In this document: positions 1 to 5,187 of the stretch, in pieces
How the letters are laid out: each line of letters opens with the position of its first letter
Numbering within the stretch: the stretch's first letter is position 1
NCBI GenBank assembly: GCA_947097535.1
Contig: CAMURM010000006.1
Location: 1-15,371 of the forward strand
DNA from: an uncultured Selenomonas sp.
Lineage (GTDB): Bacteria; Bacillota; Negativicutes; Selenomonadales; Selenomonadaceae
Reading direction: 5' to 3'
DNA: 15,371 nt
Position numbers and translations under genes: made by a program
Notes under the pieces: generated by a model
Told to the model about the DNA's origin: nothing
The model's database searches: none
The model's input: only the letters and a program-made list of their open reading frames with translations

Positions 1-1098
1 GGCTATGCGGGCATCTTCTACCGCAACACGGCGGCTTCGGGCGTCGTGCCGCAGATCTCCGTCATCATGGGACCGTGCGCGGGCGGCGCTGTCTACAGCC
101 CGGCCATCACGGACTTCATCTACATGGTCAAGAACACGAGCCAGATGTTCATCACGGGTCCTGCTGTCATCAAGTCCGTCACGGCGGAAGAAGTCACGGC
201 GGAAGCCCTCGGCGGCGCCATGACGCACAACTCGGTCTCGGGCGTCGCGCACTTCGCGGCGGAGAACGAAGAGGACTGCATCCAGCAGATCCGCTACCTG
301 CTCTCCTTCCTGCCGAGCAACAACATGGACGATGCACCGATCGTCGAGACGGGCGACGACCCGTCGCGCATGGATGAGTCCCTGAACACGGTCATTCCGG
401 ACAATCCGAATGCACCGTACGACATGAAGGACGTCATCCGCGGCATCGTCGACAATGGCGAGTTCTACGAAGTGCATCAGCATTTCGCGACGAACATCAT
501 CACCTGTTTCGCGCGCTTCGACGGTCGCTCCGTCGGCATCATCGCGAACCAGCCGAACGTCATGGCGGGCTGCCTCGACGTCAACGCTTCCGACAAGTCC
601 GCGCGCTTCATTCGCTTCTGCGATGCGTTCAACATCCCGCTCGTCAACCTCGTCGATGTTCCGGGCTTCCTGCCGGGCGTCGATCAGGAGCACACGGGCA
701 TCATCCGCCACGGCGCGAAGATGCTCTACGCCTACAGCGAGGCGACGGTGCCCAAGGTCACGGTCATCACGCGCAAGGCGTACGGCGGTTCCTACATCGC
801 CATGTGCTGCCGCGAGCTCGGCGCCGACCAGGTCATGGCATGGCCTTCCGCTGAAATCGCCGTCATGGGTCCTGCGGGCGCGGCGAACATCATCTTCCGC
901 AAGGATCCCGACAAGGATCAGAAGACGGCGGAGTACGTCGAAGAATTCGCTACGCCGTACAAAGCAGCGGAGCGCGGCTACGCCGACATGGTCATCGAGC
1001 CGAAGGAAACGCGTCCCTATGTCATCACGGCATTGAACGCTCTCGCCTCGAAGCGCGAAGTCGGGCCGGCGAAGAAGCACGGCAATATTCCGTTGTAA
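1..1098 (+). CDS. mmdA: Methylmalonyl-CoA decarboxylase alpha subunit (carboxyltransferase), 5' end missing
   Basis: The reading frame is open from base 1 and ends at TAA 1096-1098, so the last 365 residues of a protein usually a little over 500 residues long are visible. The family transfers the carboxyl group of (S)-methylmalonyl-CoA to biotin on the carrier subunit, in the cytoplasm, as the first step of a membrane Na+-pumping decarboxylase. Acyl-CoA carboxyltransferase hallmarks are visible: the glycine-rich GPCAGGAVYSPAITDF segment near the visible start, then VDVPGFLPGVDQEHTGIIRHGAKMLYAY, and a second oxyanion-type loop at RKAYGGSYIAM. Codons end overwhelmingly in C, typical of a highly expressed gene. 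A small mmdE-like gene and the biotin carrier follow in the same direction. A propionyl-CoA carboxylase beta subunit has the same fold; the following small subunit favours the decarboxylase. Confidence 0.88.
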   Translation, partial: GYAGIFYRNTAASGVVPQISVIMGPCAGGAVYSPAITDFIYMVKNTSQMFITGPAVIKSVTAEEVTAEALGGAMTHNSVSGVAHFAAENEEDCIQQIRYLLSFLPSNNMDDAPIVETGDDPSRMDESLNTVIPDNPNAPYDMKDVIRGIVDNGEFYEVHQHFATNIITCFARFDGRSVGIIANQPNVMAGCLDVNASDKSARFIRFCDAFNIPLVNLVDVPGFLPGVDQEHTGIIRHGAKMLYAYSEATVPKVTVITRKAYGGSYIAMCCRELGADQVMAWPSAEIAVMGPAGAANIIFRKDPDKDQKTAEYVEEFATPYKAAERGYADMVIEPKETRPYVITALNALASKREVGPAKKHGNIPL

Positions 1099-1113
1099 TC
1101 GGGAGGTTCACTT

Positions 1114-1257
1114 ATGCAAAATGCAAAAGACGTCAAACCTGAGGTCGCTGCGGTCATCGCTGCAGCCGTCCAGATGATGGTTGGCAATAAAGTCGTTGCC
1201 GTCAAGATCAAGCGCAACGACGCATGGGCAATGGCAGGTCGCCAGAGCATCCGTTAA
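1114..1257 (+). CDS. mmdE: Small subunit of methylmalonyl-CoA decarboxylase (epsilon/delta C-terminus-like), 47 aa
   Basis: ATG 1114 follows GGGAGG (1101-1106) at 7 bases and lies 15 bases after the mmdA stop; TAA is 1255-1257. The product begins MQNAKDVKPEVAAVIAAAV and ends WAMAGRQSIR. In Veillonella the decarboxylase has a very small epsilon subunit resembling the C-terminal end of the delta (OadG-type) subunit and stabilising the complex. The V-x-A-V-K-I-K-x-x-x-AW-x-x-AGR tail looks like that region, and the place between mmdA and mmdC fits. No membrane segment is seen, so it cannot replace the membrane-anchoring delta subunit. The assignment rests on remembered family features and position. 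The gene is too short for ordinary ORF calling. Confidence 0.62.
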   Translation: MQNAKDVKPEVAAVIAAAVQMMVGNKVVAVKIKRNDAWAMAGRQSIR

Positions 1258-1306
1258 GACGTATCAACGTAAGCGAAAACAAATTGAAAACTTGGAGGAA
1301 TTTACA

Positions 1307-1693
1307 ATGAAAAAGTTCAACATCAAGGTCAATGGCACGAGCTACGAAGTCGAAGTCGAGGAAGAGAAGGTAGCCGGCGCGGCTCCTGCGCCTAAGGCTG
1401 CTGCCCCCGCTGCTCCGAAGGCCGCTGCTCCGGCTGCTCCTGCCGCTCCTGCCAAGGCAGCTGTTTCCGCTGGTGCCGGCGAAGCTTCCGTCAACGCCCC
1501 GATGCCGGGCAAGATCGTCAAGGTTCTCGTCTCCGAAGGCCAGAAGGTCAACTCGGGCGACGTCCTCCTGATTCTCGAAGCCATGAAGATGCAGAACGAA
1601 ATCGCTGCAACGCAGGCTGGCACGGTCAAGGCGATCAACGTCGCAGCCGGTCAGAGCGTCAAGGTCGGCGACGCCCTCGTCATCGTCGGCTAA
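1307..1693 (+). CDS. mmdC: Biotin carboxyl carrier (gamma) subunit of methylmalonyl-CoA decarboxylase
   Basis: ATG 1307 is preceded by GGAGGAA (1294-1300) at 6 bases; an upstream in-frame start at 1181 lies inside the preceding gene and is not used here. The 128-residue protein has three parts: an N-terminal segment (MKKFNIKVNGTSYEVEVEE), an Ala/Pro-rich flexible linker of about 35 residues, and a C-terminal biotinyl domain with the EAMKM motif whose lysine carries biotin, ending DALVIVG. It shuttles CO2 from MmdA to the membrane decarboxylase subunit. Oxaloacetate decarboxylase and glutaconyl-CoA decarboxylase carriers look alike; the mmdA neighbour decides. No mmdB (membrane Na+ pump subunit) follows, because a terminator closes the operon at about 1815. 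Confidence 0.9.
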   Translation: MKKFNIKVNGTSYEVEVEEEKVAGAAPAPKAAAPAAPKAAAPAAPAAPAKAAVSAGAGEASVNAPMPGKIVKVLVSEGQKVNSGDVLLILEAMKMQNEIAATQAGTVKAINVAAGQSVKVGDALVIVG

Positions 1694-1751
1694 GCTGTAC
1701 GAATGGAACGAGGTTGAACCTCCGCCCTCTATTGGCGGGGGGGGCTTCCTG

Positions 1752-1783
1752 GTCATCGTAGGTTGAGCTTGTACGAATGGAAC
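1752..1783 (+). repeat. Degenerate copy of the mmdC 3' end
   Basis: Bases 1752-1783 match 1679-1709 (last mmdC codons, stop and 3' flank) except for a few substitutions and one inserted T. Read in frame, the copy still spells V-I-V-G-stop (GTC ATC GTA GGT TGA against GTC ATC GTC GGC TAA), so all coding differences are silent and the stop has changed type. Both copies are followed directly by a potential hairpin: 1719-1741 after the first copy, with pairing CCGCC/GGCGG, and the terminator after the second. This looks like the surviving tail of a second carrier gene or of an old duplication. Confidence 0.7.
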
Positions 1784-1815
1784 TGCCGCACGCACCCGCG
1801 TGCGGCAGTTTTGCT
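1782..1815 (+). terminator. Rho-independent terminator of the mmd operon
   Basis: ACTGCCGCACG (1782-1792) pairs perfectly with CGTGCGGCAGT (1799-1809), an 11-bp GC-rich stem with a 6-base loop, followed by the T-rich TTTGCTTTG. It overlaps the last bases of the repeated mmdC tail. Confidence 0.8.
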
Positions 1816-2196
1816 TTGCTGATAGGGCGAGGCGCTGCGGTAGTGCTCTTTACAGGAGAGTATAATCTTGCTATACTTGAACGAGAAAAGGCATCTTGCT
1901 TTCGAGGTGAAAATGGCGTCCTCACGCGCCGCATGCTTCGTGCAATGGGCAAACTACACGCACAAACGTCCACTTTGTGGACATTGTGCGCCGCCCTTCG
2001 ATGAAACATGCCAATCGGTCTGCGCCTTCGGCTTGACCTCTTGGGTTTTTGTCGAAAAGAGATGTCGGGTGTGACGCTCCGACCGAAAGCAACGCCTTTT
2101 TGGTGTATTTTTGCAGTTTGAAATATTGCATAATGTCTTATGAAACTGTATCAATAGTATGGTGAAGCTTGTCGTCGTGAAATGAAGGAGCGAAAT
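1816..2196. other. Intergenic region with a hairpin, no convincing gene
   Basis: The region holds the promoter at 1849-1877 and a strong hairpin at 1959-1990: CGCACAA/TTGTGCG outside and GTCCAC/GTGGAC inside, with a TTT loop and a small 2/1 internal bulge. A few short frames cross it on both strands (for example 69 codons on the minus strand, 1922-2131), but none has a clear ribosome binding site or recognisable domain. Weak hairpins near 2040-2110 (such as ACGCC-TTTTT-GGTGT followed by T-rich sequence at about 2092-2112) could end a small transcript. It may be a dispersed genomic element or a small RNA; the sequence alone does not decide. Confidence 0.35.
1849..1877 (+). promoter_or_regulatory. 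Candidate sigma-70-type promoter
   Basis: TTTACA (1849-1854), a 17-base spacer and TATACT (1872-1877). The boxes are near consensus with optimal spacing. The nearest gene downstream, the ankyrin protein, starts 320 bases later, so the promoter would give either a long leader or a separate small RNA. Confidence 0.5.
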
Positions 2197-3042
2197 ATGA
2201 AGAAATTTGTTGCAGCTACAGTCGTCGCCGCCTTTTTGTTTACCGCCGTGCCCGCCGTTGTGCTTCCGGCGAAAGCGGAAGCGAGTGACTGGGGCAAGGT
2301 GCTCGGCGGCGTTCTCGACTCGATTCTCAAAGGCGGCAAGCAGGATGAGCCGGAAAAGAAGCCTGCCGAAGGGAAGCCGCATTGGGAAATCAACAATCGC
2401 GTCATCGAGCGGGAGCCGACGACGAACGAAAGGATGCTCTTCGTCGCGATTGAAAAGGGCGATGCTGATACCGTGAATCGTATGCTCGACACGGGCATTG
2501 ACATCAACGCCTACTATAGCTTCAAGTTTGCGACGCCTTTATCTTGCGCGATCTACAACGAACAGCGCGATATCATGCAGCTCCTCCTTGCACGTGGCGC
2601 GGACGTGCGCGGCTACGTCACGAGCAAGCGCGAATACAGCGTCCACTCCTATTTCGTGCAGGCGACGATCAACGGCGACCTTGCACTGATGGAATACCTG
2701 CACAACTGGGGCGCACCCATCGATTCCATTCAGGACGTCTATGCAACCTATCGCCGCAATGCACTTTTGTGCATGCCCTTGAACAATGAAGGCTTAGAAA
2801 TCTGCCGCTACCTCGTCAGCCAGGGTATTGACGTGAACTATCGCGCGAACGACGGCAAGACGCCCCTGATGTATGTATCGGAAGCGTATATGACTTCCTT
2901 CGATCGAAGGCATGAGTTCCTGAAAATCCTCCTCGATGCGGGAGCAGACCCGACACTGAAGGATAAATCCGGCCATACGGCGGTCGACTACTGCTTAGAA
3001 CGCAACGATTTGGAAAACGCGCAATTCCTGCAGCAATATTGA
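2197..3042 (+). CDS. Secreted or periplasmic ankyrin-repeat protein
   Basis: I choose ATG 2197 because GAAGGAG (2184-2190) lies 6 bases upstream and because this start gives a clean signal peptide; the in-frame ATG 2182 lacks a binding site. The product has 281 residues. Residues 1-27 form an export signal (MKKF, a hydrophobic core, then a likely cleavage site after AKA). A charged linker follows to about residue 72, then about five ankyrin-type helical repeats (roughly 76-281), with motifs such as DIMQLLLARGADV (125-137), EICRYLVSQGIDVNYRANDGKTPLM (201-225) and FLKILLDAGADPTLKDKSGHTAVDY (241-265). Ankyrin repeats bind proteins; no catalytic domain is visible and the partner is unknown. The gene stands alone, and a hairpin at 3054-3088 lies between it and the CRISPR locus. 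A link to CRISPR function is not supported. Confidence 0.82.
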   Translation: MKKFVAATVVAAFLFTAVPAVVLPAKAEASDWGKVLGGVLDSILKGGKQDEPEKKPAEGKPHWEINNRVIEREPTTNERMLFVAIEKGDADTVNRMLDTGIDINAYYSFKFATPLSCAIYNEQRDIMQLLLARGADVRGYVTSKREYSVHSYFVQATINGDLALMEYLHNWGAPIDSIQDVYATYRRNALLCMPLNNEGLEICRYLVSQGIDVNYRANDGKTPLMYVSEAYMTSFDRRHEFLKILLDAGADPTLKDKSGHTAVDYCLERNDLENAQFLQQY

Positions 3043-3053
3043 CTCGTGCATAT

Positions 3054-3088
3054 AAAGCAGGCGAAGCCTTGTCTATCGCCTGCCTTTA
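3054..3088 (+). terminator. Probable terminator after the ankyrin gene
   Basis: GCAGGCGA (3057-3064) pairs with TCGCCTGC (3076-3083); the loop is AGCCTTGTCTA and CTTTAT follows. The T-tract is weak. The downstream arm and loop overlap the -35 box and spacer of the promoter that serves the CRISPR array. Confidence 0.5.
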
Positions 3089-3097
3089 TGCTATAAT
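3069..3097 (+). promoter_or_regulatory. CRISPR leader promoter
   Basis: TTGTCT (3069-3074), a 17-base spacer and a consensus TATAAT (3092-3097) point into the array. Transcription would start near 3104, about 138 bases before the first repeat. The position at the non-degenerate end of the array and the repeat orientation (GGAAAC-type end downstream) support a left-hand leader. Confidence 0.7.
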
Positions 3098-3241
3098 TTA
3101 AGAAAAATCCGCGCCGCGTCAGCTGTGGCAAGGCTCGAAGCGGTTTTTTGAAAGGCTTGGCACAGGAAATACCTCCAAAAATCAACCCGCGCCGCAAAAA
3201 CCCTCGCGAAGCCGCGTCAAATCAAGGCTGACAAAACGAGG
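3098..3241 (+). promoter_or_regulatory. CRISPR leader
   Basis: A non-coding stretch between the promoter and repeat 1. It contains two copies of GCCGCGTCA (3113-3121 and 3211-3219), each followed shortly by AAGGCT, a plausible recognition motif for the adaptation machinery. A loose imperfect pairing (CCGC at 3114-3117 with GCGG at 3140-3143) is followed by six T's (3144-3149); it could slow transcription but is too weak to call a terminator. The leader end reads ACGAGG directly before repeat 1. Confidence 0.65.
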
Positions 3242-4494
3242 ATTTCAGAACACAAACCCCGAAAGGGGACGGAAAGTAGTGTGTTGTAGGGTTTTCCATA
3301 TTTTCCGTAAATTTCAGAACACAAACCCCGAAAGGGGACGGAAAGGTAAAGATAGCGTCTCTCATACGTCAGCACTGCGCCGAGATTTCAGAACACAAAC
3401 CCCGAAAGGGGACGGAAAGCCTCGAAGCGGTCTGCTCTGAGCTTCTCCGCCCAAATTTCAGAACACAAACCCCGAAAGGGGACGGAAAGCAGATAGCACA
3501 ATATACCATCGTAGCTATTAATTGCTGATTTCAGAACACAAACCCCGAAAGGGGACGGAAAGACGAACGCATTAAAGCTGTCCGCAAGAGCCTAATGCCA
3601 TTTCAGAACACAAACCCCGAAAGGGGACGGAAAGATTCCCATTGATGCACCTCTTTCAGTGAATACTAATTTTATTTCAGAACACAAACCCCGAAAGGGG
3701 ACGGAAAGAGAATGACTTGCGGCGATGGGTGCCGCCGTGGAAAGATTTCAGAACACAAACCCCGAAAGGGGACGGAAACTTGTTAAAAGAAATACGTGCC
3801 ATGATATGACCTCATTTCAGAACACAAACCCCGAAAGGGGACGGAAACTTGAGAAGCTGTGAGTGGCTCGCCGCGATAGGCGCGGATTTCAGAACACAAA
3901 CCCCGAAAGGGGACGGAAACGCTCCCCCGCTAGGAGCTTCGTACTACTTCTTTCCATTTCAGAACACAAACCCCGAAAGGGGACGGAAACCGCCTCTGTG
4001 TTTGTGAATGTGAGAAACCCGTGCTATTTCAGAACACAAACCCCGAAAGGGGACGGAAACTTTTGCCAAAGCTTCGACATCCCATACCCTGGTGGGAATT
4101 TCAGAACACAAACCCCGAAAGGGGACGGAAACGCGTAGTACTTGTCGTAGAGATCGACCGCCTCGTCGAATTTCAGAACACAAACCCCGAAAGGGGACGG
4201 AAACTCGCGAAGAATCTGGTTAAAGTCCTGAATGGGGTCGAATTTCAGAACACAAACCCCGAAAGGGGACGGAAACTCGCCCTTGTTCGCGGCATGAACA
4301 ATCCTTTCGGCGATTTATTTCAGAACACAAACCCCGAAAGGGGACGGAAACTTGGCGTTGTCGACGATGATCTCCTGCGCGTAGTTTGCATTTCAGAACA
4401 CAAACCCCGAAAGGGGACGGAAACCCGTAACCCCCTTGTGGGAATCCCCCATATTGTTGCGCCATTTCAGAACACAAACCCCGAAAGGGGACGG
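3242..4494 (+). CRISPR. CRISPR array, 18 repeats and 17 spacers, type III-A associated
   Basis: The 35-base repeat begins ATTTCAGAACACAAA, contains the hairpin CCCC-GAAA-GGGG, and ends ACGGAAAC or ACGGAAAG, the future 8-nt crRNA tag. Repeats start at 3242, 3311, 3385, 3455, 3528, 3600, 3674, 3745, 3814, 3886, 3956, 4026, 4098, 4170, 4242, 4317, 4390 and 4464. Spacers are 34 to 40 bases long, the broad range usual for type III. Repeats 1-7 end in G and repeats 8-17 end in C; otherwise repeats 1-17 are identical. Repeat 18 loses its last four bases (it ends GGGGACGG, 4494, then CTTGGG), marking the old, trailer end on the right. I saw no spacer matching another part of this window. The adjacent cas operon lies downstream in the same direction, separated by the toxin-antitoxin genes. 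Confidence 0.98.
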
Positions 4495-4542
4495 CTTGGG
4501 AGATGATTCCTTTTAGATGGAACCACCTCTTTTGTCTATATA

Positions 4543-4577
4543 TTGTCTTTACAGACTCTTTCTGCATATGCTAAACT
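4543..4577 (+). promoter_or_regulatory. Toxin-antitoxin promoter with candidate operator
   Basis: TTTACA (4548-4553), an 18-base spacer and TAAACT (4572-4577). The inverted repeat GTCT-TTAC-AGAC (4545-4556) covers the -35 box, and a further TTGTCT lies just upstream at 4532-4537. This arrangement suits autorepression by a ribbon-helix-helix antitoxin, which is how RelB/DinJ-type modules are commonly controlled. Assigning the operator to this antitoxin is inference. Confidence 0.5.
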
Positions 4578-4599
4578 GGCAGTGAAGGAGTTGATTCAC

Positions 4600-4866
4600 A
4601 TGCCGCAAACATTGGTCAATATCCGTATGGATACTGCATTGAAGCAGGATATGGAGGCTGTTTGTCGTGATCTTGGAATGAACATGACGACGGCGTTTAC
4701 TATCTTTGCTAAGAAGATGAGCCGCGAAAGGCGGATCCCGTTTGAGGTCTCCGTCGATCCGTTCTATTCCTCTGCGAATATCGCTCATCTTGAGAGCATT
4801 GTTACCGACGTTAAAAACGGAACTGCGAAATTTCAGGAACACGCGTTGATTGAGGTAGATGCATGA
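4600..4866 (+). CDS. RelB/DinJ-family antitoxin
   Basis: ATG 4600 has a strong GAAGGAG (4584-4590) at 9 bases; an in-frame TTG at 4543 lies inside the promoter and is rejected. The 88-residue product has the RelB/DinJ pattern: an N-terminal beta-strand (TLVNIRMDTALKQD) followed by two helices (MEAVCRDLGMNMTTAFTIFAKKMSRERRIPFEV), a ribbon-helix-helix DNA-binding fold. The C-terminal part (about 55-88), which would bind and block the toxin, is acidic at its end. The stop overlaps the toxin start as ATGA. It is visibly more AT-rich than the cas genes next to it, suggesting separate transfer. It should neutralise the YoeB-type toxin and repress the operon. Confidence 0.85.
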   Translation: MPQTLVNIRMDTALKQDMEAVCRDLGMNMTTAFTIFAKKMSRERRIPFEVSVDPFYSSANIAHLESIVTDVKNGTAKFQEHALIEVDA

Positions 4867-5120
4867 AGGTTCTGTGGGAAGAACGCGCTTGGGCAGACTA
4901 TCTCTATTGGCAGATGCAGGATCGAAAGACCTTGAAGAGAATCAATGAACTTGTCAAAGATATGCAAAGGGATGCGTTTCATGGTATTGGCAAGCCGGAA
5001 CCTCTGCGCGGCTCTTTGTCAGGCTATTGGAGTCGTCGCATTGATGACACGAATCGTATTGTTTATGATGTGATTGAAGACGTCTTGCGTGTAATTGCTT
5101 GCCGAGGTCATTATTCGTAA
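4863..5120 (+). CDS. yoeB: YoeB-family mRNA interferase toxin
   Basis: ATG 4863 overlaps the antitoxin stop by four bases, so the two are translationally coupled. The 85-residue protein aligns along its whole length with E. coli YoeB: WADYLYWQ near the N-terminus, GKPEPLRGSLSGYWSRRI in the middle and the ACRGHYS end. The catalytic residues known from YoeB fall at the same numbers: E46, R65, H83 and Y84. YoeB cuts mRNA at the ribosomal A site and stops translation. The usual YoeB partner is YefM (Phd family); here it is RelB/DinJ-like. The gene ends 16 bases before the orphan CRISPR repeat and 67 bases before cas1, with no terminator apparent. It appears intact and probably active. Confidence 0.92.
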   Translation: MKVLWEERAWADYLYWQMQDRKTLKRINELVKDMQRDAFHGIGKPEPLRGSLSGYWSRRIDDTNRIVYDVIEDVLRVIACRGHYS

Positions 5121-5136
5121 CGGTTTTTGCTGCTGC

Positions 5137-5176
5137 ATTTCAGAATACGAACCCCGAAAGGGGACGGCGTATTCTG
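5137..5176 (+). repeat. Orphan, modified CRISPR repeat forming an extended hairpin before cas1
   Basis: Bases 5137-5167 match the first 31 bases of the array repeat with two changes (AACACAAA becomes AATACGAA) and break off after GGGGACGG, the same point as repeat 18. CAGAATACG (5141-5149) pairs perfectly with CGTATTCTG (5168-5176), enclosing the CCCC-GAAA-GGGG hairpin, with AA against ACGG as an internal loop. Both changed bases are needed for this outer stem. There is no T-tract, so it is not a normal terminator. It ends where the G-rich cas1 ribosome binding region begins (5176-5187). Confidence 0.85.
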
Positions 5177-5187
5177 GGGGTGGGGAG

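Noticed and set aside
1868..2074. 68-codon plus-strand frame with several cysteines
   Set aside because: Its start lies inside the promoter spacer at 1849-1877 and no ribosome binding site precedes it; the composition does not resemble a known family.
2197..3042. Ankyrin gene as a CRISPR accessory gene
   Set aside because: It has an export signal, its own terminator and no nucleic-acid or cOA-binding domain; nearness to the array is the only link.
3130..3440. Shared CTCGAAGCGGT in leader (about 3133) and spacer 3 (3420-3454), suggesting a self-derived spacer
   Set aside because: Only about 11 bases match and the rest of the spacer differs, so this is most likely chance.
3863..4506. Open frames of 91 and 161 codons with repeated QNTNPERGRK or SEHKPRKGTE segments
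   Set aside because: They are translations of the CRISPR array. Several neighbouring spacers are 37 bases long, so the repeat-spacer unit is 72 bases and keeps the frame open.
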